A stretch of DNA of 64,000 nt from the NCBI GenBank assembly GCA_964035545.1, contig OZ037772.1:9211150-9275149 (forward strand), given 5' to 3'. This stretch comes from Bugula neritina (lineage: Eukaryota; Bryozoa; Gymnolaemata; Cheilostomatida; Bugulidae). Positions within the stretch are counted from its first letter, which is position 1. Every line of letters begins with the position of its first letter. The position numbers and the translations under genes are program-made. The notes beneath the pieces are model-generated. The model had not been told where the DNA came from. It did no database searches and worked only from the letters and a program-made list of their open reading frames with translations. Positions 50,216 to 61,635 of this stretch are shown here, piece by piece.

Positions 50216-50260
<45 letters not shown>

Positions 50261-50507
50261 TAAACATAATATTTCGTTCTGTTCTATATTTATATTATCA
50301 GTAAAGTGTTACTGCTGCAGCCCTACACTAAATAGCCAATAGATGAGCATCTACAGTACCTTTGGTTACTAACCCCTATAAATCACTGTTGGGTCAATTA
50401 ATAACTTCATCTTGGACATAAGTTACTGCTAACAGCATTCATTATCACTTGAGCCGTTGCTGGCAATGATAGAAGTACCATCTGTAGGCGAAATAGAATA
50501 GCTGATA
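49743..50507. other. RPS5 3' UTR and spacer before the P450 gene
   Basis: Holds RPS5 polyadenylation signals, a CA/TA dinucleotide run at about 50217-50255, and the presumed P450 promoter. Both genes are on the plus strand. Confidence 0.5.
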
Positions 50508-53500
50508 ATGGATATACCAATTTGTGTAGCAATAATTCTCTGCCTGATCACCTTGCTCTATGTGTAAGTAATTAACAACTCTCAAATCTGTAAAATGTAT
50601 TGCATAATTCAACAAACCGGCCATAATTACAGATATTTTTCTGAGACTAAAAGGAATTTTTAATTAATTTATAGTTACTTGTAATAACTATAAATGTAGC
50701 CACCTTAACATAAACTTGTTTAAACTAGCCTGTTATGCTATAGTTGTTACTTTCAAATGAGGGTGGTGATTAAAGTTTCAATCAGTGGATGAGTTGGTGT
50801 GCTTTTGATTTGATGACATTGCTTCACTTTATGTCTACAAGGGAAGAAAAGTGGGTGCTAACCTAACACTGCTCAGATTTGCTGTTACAGGTACGGTACT
50901 TGGACTCATGGCATATTCAGAAGACTTGGCATCCCTTACAGGACACCTGTGCTGCCCTGCCTTGGTACTCTACCTCAGCTCTTCTCTCAGGTTACTTCTA
51001 GAACCTTCTTCTCTTTGAGTCATACTCCATGCTGGCAGTTCCTAGCCGATGTTACTAATATTTTGGGACACAAATTTCGATTATCTTTTCAAATTTGAAA
51101 ATAACCTAAGCCAAGTGAAATTACTAAGTTATGGGCAGTAGTGGAGAAACCTAAGTTCTTCAGTTTTTTTTATAAATTCTTAACATTTGAGAACATTAAG
51201 CTTTTCATGCTACATTTTCTATCTCTAGAACACATGTTTTTCCCAACTTTTCCATTACTGCACATATTCCAAGTTTGGCCAACCAGTGTAAGTGGACCAT
51301 AAAAGTCTGTAATGATTTATATTTTTGTGCGTTTTGTGTAAAATGACACTTTAAAAACTATCTACCCTTGCTTCTTCGCATATGAGTAATTATGACGAAG
51401 CCTTGTTTCTTTGGCTGAATTTTTGTCTCCAGTTAAGTTTTGAAGGTTAAACATGCCAATAACCATATATCATAAGTACAAAATATTTAGTTCTTTGAAA
51501 AGTTTTTAAATCCAAGTGTACTCTTACTAGGTACAGGTGATTACAGCATGTTGTCTGCAAACCTTCCAATTTCCTGTTTCCTTGTATGATATGGTACATG
51601 CGTATTCAGTGGGTTTACTGCTATAATATAGTGATGATTGTTACTCAATCTTTTGTCTTAATAAACTATACGATAACATTTTGCAGTCTGTAGCAGAGTA
51701 TGACATGCAGCAGAAGACACTGTTTCCTGGAAAGATCAGTGGGTCAGTTGATCACTAATTGAAGTAGCCTAGGTTCTCTAATTTTTTGTGAACTTTCAGT
51801 TTGGGGCACAGGTTGAAATGTCCCAAGAACATAACTTTTTATGCTGCATTTGTAATCTAGAACACAGGCTTTTCTCAATAATTTTCCATCACTGCACCTA
51901 CCTCTAATTGCATGCGTACATTTTCAACATGATGGCCTGCGTGAGAGAGAGAGAGGTTTTTGGAAAAGCTATCTTTATTGCTTGATAGTTTAAATGTAGG
52001 TTGTGATAACACCATAATTATAATTCTATAGTCTAACATTGACCTAGTTCCACCATTTGATTGTCTGTTTTTAGAGCATTTCTAGGCCGATTACCAATTC
52101 TAGAAGTTTCCGACACAAACTTTGTGTATCACGTGACGACCAAAGAGTTTAATAAGTTTAGAAACAGGAGACACCTGTTACCTGGGGAGAAATTTGCCAA
52201 TAATATTTTCTTTATTGCTGACGATCACTGGAAACACGTACGACAGTCAATCACTCCTATTTTCTCCACTGGAAGACTCAAACAGGTGAATCAGGAGACT
52301 TAAGGTTGAAGCAGACATTCTTTAGCTAGTTTGTACCAAATTTAAATATAAGACAGTGTAGAGCAGCTGGTGTGTAATGCTTAGAGTGCTGCAGGCCTTG
52401 TATTAACAAGGGGCCTGTATTTTTAGTCTAAACACTAGAAAGAGCATCCATTCATAAATATTTATGAATAAGTCCTTAGCTTACTTTAAACAAACTCTTT
52501 TCATCAGAGGTTCTCACGAGAATATCTACCATAGACCCACATGAGTTTTTTTTCCAATATTAGAAGCTGTGATACAACCATTGCTGATAGGCCTGTTGTT
52601 AGAATCTCACCAGAGATTAACTACTTGCTAGATTAGGGTTTCTTTCCTAGCATACCACTTTGAAGCAAACTTTTGAAAATAAAAAGAAACCTTCCTTAAA
52701 ATCAATTAAGAAATCTAGATCTTGTAAATCTAAAAACAAACAACTAGATTGTGCTAAGAAAACTGCAATTTATCATCTTAGTTCCTAATCTTCAGCATTA
52801 TATTGACTAGCCATGTTTTACTAATCGTAAAAACAAAATAGTATGTTTCAACATTGGATGAATTTATTCATAAGCCATATAACTATTATTTATGCACTTT
52901 TCTATATGCAAAGCATATTACTTATTAACTATAAAATTAGTTCTCTTTTTCAATCTCAAAAATAACTTAAAACTGTTTTGTTTCAACACCAGTCAGTGTT
53001 TTGAATTGTTAACAAGTAAGACTAGACTGTATGCCATATAACAGCACATAATTATAATTCACAGTCCCTAATTAGTACCAATAAAAAACTCATTCAAGTC
53101 TATAGTCACTATCCCTGTGAGAAACTCCTGATGGAAAGGGTTTTTGTTAAAGCAGGCTAAGGACTTATTTAAATAAGGCACAGGAGCAATTATGGCTGAA
53201 TGCTCTTCCTAACATCACCATCACCCAAAGCTCTAAACCACAACTGTTCCTTTATAATTGATACCAATAACTTGCAGCTAAAATAAGCTTTGTACTTTAA
53301 ACACATCGCACTAATTTAAAACATTATGCTATTGATTACTCAGTAAAGTGAGAAATTTAATAACTGCAGATGTTTGAACTGATATCAGACTGTGCAGACA
53401 GACTGGTAGAACATGTGTCAAGGTCATTGACCGCTCCTTTGTCTATCAGAGAGTAAGTATTTCACTGCATAGCTTTTCTATTTGGATTTCTGTATCACAA

Positions 53501-56500
53501 GTTAATATATGTGGGTTTTCATGGCACACTGCAGCATTAATGGCCTCAGGAATATTTTACATTTTTTTCACTTTTGTGGAAAAAGTTTGAAGATGCTTCA
53601 TGTGACTTCTTGGAACATATTATGAGGACACCTGAAACATATCAGAATTTTATTTATTTGCCTCTCAGCTGCATGCATTTACTGTAAAACATTGAGATTT
53701 AGAAAAATTTACGAATCTATTAATTGTAATTGTTAGTAGTTGAAGCCAAAAGCAGGGGAAAAAAATCTAAAGCAAATAAATAACTGAATTCATATATATC
53801 ACTAATGGGTAAGAATTGTTCCACCCTACTGTATCCACACTTGGTCCTTACCTTGTTATGCTTTAGAAAAAACAGTTCTTTATAAGAATTAATTTGAATT
53901 TAAGGGGGTGGGGGGGTTGTCATCAACACAATCATACCTAAACCTCTCAAGCATAAATTATGTGAAGGCTCTTTATGCTATTGTATTCTTCAAATCCATC
54001 AGGAAGCATTTAGAAGTCAAAAATCATTTAGCTTAAATTCTTAAACATATTCTTAATTGTGGTATGGTAATAATTATAAAATACCAAACGCTTTTCATTA
54101 GTATCTTTCAACAATTCAGTCTTAGATATATATGTGCTTTCTTTCTAGGTTCACGTCTAGCTACACTGCTGATGTTGTCGCCATCACTGCCTTTGGCATC
54201 GACGTGGATGCTCAGAAGTGCAAGGACCATCCATTTCTAGGTCACGCAGAGTCCATGCTGGGGATTCCTAGATCTAAGGGGCTTATGTACAGTCTAAAGA
54301 GAGCTAAGAATGCCATGATTCTCTGTAGGTATTGACTGTAGTATATATATGGGTATTGACTGTAGTATATCTGTACTAACTCTGTAGTTATTATAACTGC
54401 AGCATCTATGTACTCTAGGAATGTGCTGTAGTATTCATGTAGCCATTGATGGAGTATAATGTGTACAAGTACCTACTGTAGTATCTCTATAGGCATTGAC
54501 TGTAGTATATTTGTAAGCTTTGACTGTAGCATCATGTAGTGATTGACTACAGGACCTGTATAGGTGTAGCATATACACAGATGTTGACTGTAGTATGAAG
54601 CCAGCTGAAATTATCATAAACTTTATATGACTGCATAGAATGACTTGATCAACAGTGAATAGTTTGATATAGCCTGCAGGCTTATGAAGTTTGAAAGCTG
54701 CTGCTAGCAATTATTGTAGTTTTGAACTAATGTGGCTGTTTGCTTTGTTTTATATTGCAATCTATATTACCAGGTTATGTAATTTACAACAAACTTTTTG
54801 TAATGAAAAGGTTAGTTTGATATATATCTGTTACAGTGCTTCTTTCAAATCCTATAAAGAGGCTGCTAAACCAACTGTTTGGTTGGTGTTTTTTGGATAC
54901 GGAAAGCTGTAATTACTTTGAAGATGTTATAACTAATGTGCTGGCAGAATTACAAGAAAATAAAGATAGCAATAATATGAAGGTACCAACTTAATATCGT
55001 AATTTTATTGAATTGTTTTAACCTAATCTATAAAGATAGTATAATATTAAACTTGTTTGAAATTATTTATAAGGAGCGAATGAAGAACAGTTACAATATT
55101 GTGCAATGTAATTAAGTTAGATATATTTTTAAGTTTTCCTAAACTAAATTTTTTTAGTTTTAAAAGTGTTATAAAAAGCTGGTGCAAACAAGAATTTTTT
55201 ATATAATGTGGTGCACCAATTTGTGAGAACAAAATTTATCATTAATAGTGAACTAAACACGAAATTTTTCACCCCAATGCTTGATTCATCTTCAAAGTGT
55301 ATTTTATATTGAACCTACATCAATTGTTCTCAAGTGAATGGAAGAATTGTTTATAGAACAAAAATGTGTTGAGCTAATATTATTTTTATCAAATGCAAGT
55401 CAAGTCATCATACTTATGTATAATTTTGAATTGTAGAATTTAATTTTTTATAATTTAAAGAAAGAATTTGAATTTTAAAAACACAATTGCATACAGCTGC
55501 TGATGAGTTGCAGAATCTGCAAGAAATACCTCAAAACTGTATTCTTATTGAGAGTTATGTTTCCTCAACTTTTTGTTGGCTTTCCTATGTAGTTGAATCA
55601 AAATTTTTTTAGAGAAATAGAAATTTCATCACAATGGTGTCAGACAAACTGGTCGATCTCAACAAAGTTGACCAAAGTACTATCCATGTCTCAGGTGAAG
55701 AGAAAATTACCTGGACTACTGCAGGTAAGTTGACGCGCCACTCACTTAGGGAGAACAACTCCTGTGAAAATGTTTAGCAATAGACTCTGTTACAAATTAG
55801 GCTGGCAATATGACTTGGAAGGGGGTCAGAGAAGACAGCAGTAGTTGTGGATTGAATCACAGGCTACTCTTATCCACATCACAGACGGTCTGACTGTATT
55901 GTGGCCTACAAGACTGACATGCGATTTGCAGAATAATTAATTTATCATGGCTGCTCTCTAAAGCATACCTTAATTTTATTTTCCCTGATGAATTGTCCAC
56001 TCAGTGCCACTTAAATTCATTTATAAAATTAAGACAAGCAAGGAATTTACTAGACTACCGAAACATATATAGTTTTTATCTGCGTGGTACATTGGTACTA
56101 ATCTAGAATATGTCTTTTAAGTTAAAAAAACATATATGCATTTTTGGAGTAATGCTCTTTCTTGAACACATCTTTACCATATAAACTCGGTGTTATAAAA
56201 TTAAAAGCTAATATTTTTTCCACTTAAGGTTTAACAAGAGATGATGTGTATGCTAATGCGGTAGTATTCATAGCTGCCGGGCTGGACACAACCTCTACAG
56301 CTTTACAGTTTGTTCTCTACATGCTGACTTTTCATGCAGATATTCAGGAGAAGGTAACTTTGAATCTCAATGTAATATCTAGTGTGTTGCTCTTTGTTGA
56401 GGTGCAGAAATGAGATTGTATTGATTTTATGGGCAGCTAAAATAGGCTTTCTGAAATAAAAATGTTTAATTTATCTGGAAGTTAAGGTACATTAGGAGTA

Positions 56501-57126
56501 ATGTGCTTTTGGTTTTAACACATGGCAGTTATTGCTTATTGGCTAGGTGAAATTTTTGTTGACCTATGAAAATAATGTTAGTGGTTTCTATTCAGATTTA
56601 CCAGTCTATAATAAATGTAGCAACAGATGGTAACTTCAGCTATGAGCAAATACAGCAACTAGACTATCTGGACAGATGTGTCAAGGAGACGCTTAGACTC
56701 TTCCCACCTGTGTTGAGGTGGGTTATTGTACTAGCAGCTGTGTTAAGGTGGGTTAATATAGTAGCAGCTGTGTTAAGGTGGGTCAATATAGTAGCAGCTG
56801 TGCTAAGGTGGGTTAATATAGTAGCAACTGTGCTAAGGTGGGTTAATATAGTAGCAGCTGTGCTAAGGTGGGTTAATATAGTAGCAGCTGTGCTAAGGTG
56901 GGTTAATATAGTAGCAGCTGTGCTAAGGTGGGTTAATATAGTAGCAGCTGTGCTAAGGTGGGTTAATATAGTAGCAGCTGTGCTAAGGTGGGTTAATATA
57001 CTAGAAGCTGTGCTAAGGTGAGTTAATATACTAGCAGCTGTGCTAAGGTGGGTTAATATAGTAGCAGCTGTGCTAAGGTGGGTTAATATAATAGCATCGC
57101 ATGTAAAATTAACTCAATGCCACACA

Positions 57127-57157
<31 letters not shown>

Positions 57158-58614
57158 GCGCACACATACACATCAGCTAAGTGATACATCTGTACAGTAT
57201 TCACATATTCATGTTTTATATATTTGAATATATTTATATTTTTCAGCATTTCATTTTATGACCAACTTTTAGCCTGAATTCTTATGTTTTGTATTTCAAG
57301 AACAGAGCGGGTTTGTTGTGAGGACACCATAGTGAATGATATACCAGTACCAAAGGGAATGGTTGTACTCACTCTAATCTACGCTATTCACCATGACCCA
57401 GATTATTGGCCAGAGCCAGAAAAATTCAACCCTGAAAGGTTTGCATGGTTGGGCTCTTCTGCTACAGCCCCTTATTTTCATATTTATTATTTACAAACTC
57501 TGTCTATAAACTTTCCAGCTGTTCAATAACAACAATTATGAGTTATACAAATGAGAATTTTGCTAGTAGAAAAAAATTGCTGTTCAGTTATTCAAAAATG
57601 AAACTGCTTACTTATTAGAATGTTTTAGTTACAGTCTCCTCATTTGCTAGACTTTTAAAAATTCTAATTCTTTTTCCACAATTTGTTAAAGCCTACTTAA
57701 AATTTTAAATGTAAAAAGAAGTGACAGTTCACAACAAAGATTGCCTTGGAGTAATCTTCAACGCAATGAGGATTTTAGTAATTATCAGCTCCGTGTAATA
57801 AACTTTACCTAAATATGTGCGTAGGCTAACTCTGTACTCTATTGACAGCCATGATAAACCCATTGTCTATGCTTATGATAAAAGCAGCAAAAGACTGAGG
57901 TTTGTTTAAAATCGCATTCCGGTAAGATCTCTTGAGTTAAAGTCGGGGTGAAGCACTGTGTCCCTCACTATGTTGTAACATGGTTGCATGGAGAACTTTG
58001 GTTGAGGCATAGGAGCTCAATTATTAGAGAGTAGCTGTTGTCTAAGGGTCAGAGCGTTTGCCAAGTAGGCACGAAGCCATGGGCTCCAGCACTGACAAAG
58101 GCCATTGGTGATGTTAGGAAGAGCATCCAGTCATAATTGTTTCTCTGCCCCATTTGAATAAGTCCTTAGCCCGATTTAACCAAAAAATACTTTTTCCATC
58201 AGGGGTTTCTCACGGGGATGGTGACTATAAACTTGTGTGAGACTTATAGGAGCTTAATTATGACCAAATGGATTTCTATGACATATCACCAATGGCCTAA
58301 ACTCAAACCTATGACCTGTTTTATACTAACCATTAGACCATGGCTACCCTCTGTAACAACAGTAAACAATAAAATTTCTGAATTAACATCCCTAATTATG
58401 CAGATTTCTGCCTGAGAACTATTCAGAGGTGCAGCAGAGAGCGTTTCTTCCCTTTGGTGCTGGAGGTAGGATGTGTATCGCCTCAAGACTGGGTCTCATG
58501 GAGGTGAAGATAGCTGTGGTGAAGTTATTGACACGTTTCAGGTTTATCAGTACAAACAGGACACCTGAACATGTATGTCAAAGTTACAAGCACCTGTCTA
58601 CGCAGGGCATATAA
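50508..58614 (+). CDS. Cytochrome P450, CYP3-like, 511 residues
   Basis: Membrane-bound haem mono-oxygenase of the ER. Exons: 50508-50563, 50891-50990, 51687-51742, 52075-52285, 53370-53452, 54149-54324, 54837-54982, 55613-55724, 56229-56353, 56596-56717, 57301-57438, 58404-58614; phases all agree (1536 bases). Exon 1 is the N-terminal membrane anchor (MDIPICVAIILCLITLLYV). Visible landmarks: C-helix WKHVRQSITPIFSTGRLKQ, I-helix FIAAGLDTTSTAL, K-helix ETLR followed by LFPPVLR, the YWPEPEKFNPERF segment, and haem loop FGAGGRMCIA with the cysteine ligand. YGTWTHGIFRRLGIP and the C-helix favour the CYP3 clan. The last residue of the haem signature is Ala instead of the usual Gly, which the family allows. 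The donor after exon 11 (GTTTGC) is weak. The C-terminus is about 16 residues shorter than CYP3A4, and an alternative last exon exists at 59284-59373. Confidence 0.93.
51130..51275. mobile_element. Second dispersed repeat family, copy e
   Basis: Begins GCAGTAGTGGAGAAACC and ends CAACTTTTCCATTACTGC, giving the inverted ends. In P450 intron 2. Confidence 0.7.
51750..51905. mobile_element. Second dispersed repeat family, copy f
   Basis: Contains CAGTTTGGGGCACAGGTTGAA and ends CAATAATTTTCCATCACTGC. In P450 intron 3, next to the exon 3 donor. Confidence 0.65.
52371..52550 (+). mobile_element. tRNA-derived SINE, copy 11 (decayed)
   Basis: The body is recognisable (AGAGCATCCATTCATAA, AATAAGTCCTTAGC, TTTCATCAGAGGTTCTCACG). 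The head is heavily mutated. In P450 intron 4. Confidence 0.65.
53085..53252 (-). mobile_element. tRNA-derived SINE, copy 12 (internally deleted)
   Basis: The body is well preserved (AGTCACTATCCCTGTGAGAAA to CTCTTCCTAACATCACCA), but the B-box region is deleted before AGCTCTAAACCAC. In P450 intron 4. Confidence 0.8.
54325..54600. repeat. Degenerate tandem repeat starting at the P450 exon 6 donor
   Basis: Begins with the donor itself, GTAGGTATTGACTGTAGTATA, and continues as loosely repeated GGTATTGACTGTAGTATAT, GGCATTGACTGTAGTATAT and similar units of roughly 25-30 bases. Confidence 0.7.
56710..57104. repeat. 30-bp minisatellite carrying the P450 exon 10 donor
   Basis: Thirteen copies of a 30-base unit; consensus GTGCTAAGGTGGGTTAATAT then AGTAGCAGCT. 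The first copy overlaps the end of exon 10, where GTGTTGAG meets the GTGGGT donor at 56718. All later copies repeat an AAG|GTGGGT donor, spaced exactly 30 bases up to 57078. The eleventh has the consensus GTGAGT at 57018, which also makes the first in-frame stop. Read in frame, each unit adds WVNIVAAVLR. Confidence 0.95.
57121..57170. repeat. CA dinucleotide microsatellite
   Basis: CACACG/CACACA run of about 50 bases in P450 intron 10, directly after the 30-bp array. Confidence 0.9.
58026..58243 (+). mobile_element. tRNA-derived SINE, copy 13
   Basis: Head TAGCTGTTGTCTAAGGGTCAG, full body ending GGGGATGGTGACTATAAAC. In P450 intron 11, about 160 bases upstream of exon 12. A second, decayed reverse copy follows at 58246-58352. 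Confidence 0.88.
58246..58352 (-). mobile_element. tRNA-derived SINE, copy 14 (fragment)
   Basis: Reverse fragment: TCACCAATGGCCTAAACTCAA then ACCATTAGACCATGGCTAC. With copy 13 it forms a head-out inverted pair just before P450 exon 12. Confidence 0.7.
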
Positions 58615-59283
58615 TGTTCAATGAGTATAGGACTTGACGTGACTTGATAATAAACCATTAATATACTAGAAATGCAAATACATTTATGGCTTAGAGAAAT
58701 AGTATTCCGGCAGTAAAGGTTCTTGTATCTTGGACTGTAGTTTAGCTGTAAAATCTGTAGCTGGTCATATCTGCTGTTATAAAATAATCAAATATGGTGG
58801 TCGCTAAATCATTATCTATAATTTGAAAGTTTAAAGATTTACGCACAAAGATCATAACTGTAGATGATGAAGGGCCACAAAATTCAAAAATTAAGCAAAA
58901 TTTGCTACTTTAATTATCTTACTGAATTGTGTAAATTCCAATTATGTTTTGGAACTAAACATCTTTTAAAGAGATGCAACTTTTATTGCAGAAAACTATA
59001 TATTGCTGGCATTACTAAACTGCCTTTCTATGAAATTATTTACTACTAAATTTCTCATTTTGATTTGACAGAAAATGCAGATAAAAAAGGACTCAATGAT
59101 ATTCCATGATAATTGATTTAATTTCTTCTCATTGAAATAGAAAAGTGGACAACTTCCAAATCTGACATATCACAAATGACGACTGTTTTGAAAAATATGC
59201 TTTTTTTAGTTTTTTTGTTACAGATGTGCAATAAAATTTTATACCAGGCATTTTAAATATCAAACTACATGTTCCTTTTATAG

Positions 59284-59373
59284 AAAGACTTGAAGTTTCT
59301 GATTGGAATGGATTTCCTAAAGTTACAAGTACCTCTAGAGCTGCAAGCTGTGTCCCGTACCACCTCACTCTGA
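59284..59373 (+). CDS. Possible alternative last exon of the P450 gene
   Basis: Acceptor CCTTTTATAG at 59274-59283, then 29 codons ending at a TGA (59371-59373). The residues LQVPLELQA resemble the IPLKL/VPLEL strand that closes CYP3 proteins. Splicing from a GTATGT inside exon 12 (exon end 58572, after NRTPEH) joins it in frame and gives 61 residues after the haem cysteine, as in CYP3A4. This is inference; no transcript is available. Confidence 0.4.
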   Translation, partial: KDLKFLIGMDFLKLQVPLELQAVSRTTSL

Positions 59374-59535
59374 TGACCTCTGACTGATGACCTCTGACTG
59401 ATGACCTCACTCTGATGACCTCTGACTGATGACCTTTCTCTGATTACCCTTATTCCAATGACTTTAGTATGTGATGACCTTACTATGATGACCCACTCTG
59501 ATGACCTCTCTCTCTGATGACCTCTCTCTGATGAC
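59364..59535. repeat. TGATGACCTCTC tandem array
   Basis: Loose copies of a 12-20-base unit, TGATGACCTCTGACTGATGACC. The array starts on the stop codon of the possible alternative P450 exon. Confidence 0.85.
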
Positions 59536-59581
59536 CTTAATTATATGCGTCTAGTATTATAAGGCTCACTGGCTGCACATA

Positions 59582-60273
59582 CACGGGCTTTCCATGTACC
59601 GATCTCAGATCGATCTCGCTGAGATCGATCTGAGAAATGTGCTCAGATCGATCGTTTTTCCATAATAGTGTCAGATCGATCTCGCGAAGTTGCCTCCTCT
59701 TAAGTGAAGGATACTTTAAAAGTATAATTTGTTCACCTATTTGAGTGATTAAAGCTACTACTGTTGAAAACAAGATAGTAGTAGTCTAAAATTTAATCCC
59801 AGCTATAAACTATACGCAGCAAAGCTTTCAGTGTATGGTAATTTAGCCAATTTAAAATAATTAATTTTAATATTTTAGCTTAACAGCTTATATAAAATTA
59901 ATGGCTGTCTTGCAGATTATTAACAAACTTACAGGACCCTTAGGCTTAAAATTACGAAGAAAATAGCTAATGAAACTAAGTTTTGATAGTCATTTAACTT
60001 CACTTTAAATTTTCCCATTTTTTTTTTACCTTCTACTGCATATAATTGAGTTTTCTTAATCATTGTACTGAAAGTCAAAGTTTTGGCATCTGAAAAAGTA
60101 GTTATCATGATTATTTAATACTTTGCTTAGTAGTTATCAATAAGTTGTCATTTTTATTAGCAGACAACATTGTAGCACGCAGTCTTTTTTTACTTCTCAG
60201 ATCGATCTTTGGCGTCTTTCCATGGTCTTATTGACATGAGATCGATCTGAGATCGGTACATGGAAAGCCGGTG
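59582..60273. mobile_element. GATC-rich inverted-repeat DNA element, 692 bp
   Basis: Ends CACGGGCTTTCCATGTACCG and, inverted, CACCGGCTTTCCATGTACCG match for about 35 bases, running into GATCTCAGATCGATCTC. The flanks show ATA on both sides, a possible 3-base target duplication. More AGATCGATC motifs lie within 120 bases of the left end and 80 of the right. The interior is AT-rich with no ORF. Superfamily not determined. Confidence 0.88.
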
Positions 60274-61635
60274 ATACAGGACATTAAATATACATAGAAG
60301 TGCAAAAAAAGTACCATTTAACCTTTTGATTTTTTGTGTTTTTGAAATTAATAGCTTCTATTTTTCTAATGATATAATAAATTGCATAATTCTCACAATT
60401 TATCAGTAAACTATATTGCTTGTTCTGCATTTTTAGTTGCAACATAAAGACTACACAGTTTGATACAGCTGCTAAATTATTGCTAAAAAACTTTTTATTG
60501 CTGAAAAAATGCTATAACATAATATTCAGAAATTAATTTCATTCTAAATTTATTGCAACTAAAAAAATTTACAAGCAATGATTTAATTTCTATAGAAAAT
60601 TTCTCAAGATGGTTTAAGCCTATGCATTCCAACAGAAATTTATTAAAAATTAAATGAATTTAAATTTCTCCATTTTAAATCATTAAGACCAGGCATTAGT
60701 TAAGTTTTAATAAAGATTTTGTTATTGTACTACATTTGACATACAACATTATTTCATGCTTCAAGTGTTTATACATTTTATTCACATCCAGGGTATAATT
60801 ATGTAATAGTAACAATTCGTGTTCAGCTGCTTTAGATAACTTAGAAAACAAAATGCACTTTTAGCATCACTTGTTTCTGTAATGTTAATCTAAGACAATA
60901 TAAGTTATAAAAATATCTACAGATTTATTTTAAAACAAATGCAACTTAAACAATTTTAAGTCTTTAGCAGAAAGTAATATAAATATATCATTGAATATGC
61001 CATATAATATATTATATGACTGCTATCTACATACATTGCATATAAATATACAGATACATGTATATAATAATATAATATAGTAATATAATATATTTGTGCT
61101 TGCTAATAATTTAAAAACTTTGTATAACATCTACCATTTAAAATGCTATTTAAATGGTTTATTGCAATAACTAGTTTCAAGTCACCAAAACAAAACATAT
61201 TAATAACAGTAAATTTCAGAACTCTTGGCAATTGCAGTTTACACCTACTAACATAAAACAAACTCTGCCAGCAAAATACTTTTTAACCCCCCCCCCCCCA
61301 ACAGTAGCCAATGAAATAGAGTCTTACACTATCTCATATATTCACACATATAAAGTATGATTGAGGGTGTTAAATTTTAAAACAAGTTTTAATACTGAGA
61401 AAAATGTAGATTTGTGTTTTTTTTAAATTCTTATAAATTGAAAAAAAATTCTACTGAAACCAAGCCTTGATTATTGTTTATTTAAGCTTTGCTGTATACA
61501 TAACATGTGTAAGCATTGTTAATAATGTCAATATTGAAATTATAAAAGTTTTCAGGATTACCAAAATATGTTTTATAGATTAGACCAAACTAGAGCTTAG
61601 AGCAAAAATTATAGTTGGAGATTTCAATTGTAGGA
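60274..61635. other. No gene recognised
   Basis: AT-rich spacer between the P450 gene and the minus-strand gene ending at 61636. It holds a run of C at about 61288-61300 and TATA-rich patches near 61010-61090. Confidence 0.5.

Noticed and set aside
52375-52555. Possible tRNA genes at SINE heads
   Set aside because: All tRNA-like segments are followed by the same SINE body and have damaged or shifted box elements; none looks like an independent tRNA gene.
56566-57021. Continuous 151-residue ORF through the P450 repeat as the normal protein
   Set aside because: The next exon joins in phase at the first donor (56717) and restores the usual P450 sequence without any insert, so the plain splice is taken as default; the extended forms are reported as a hypothesis.
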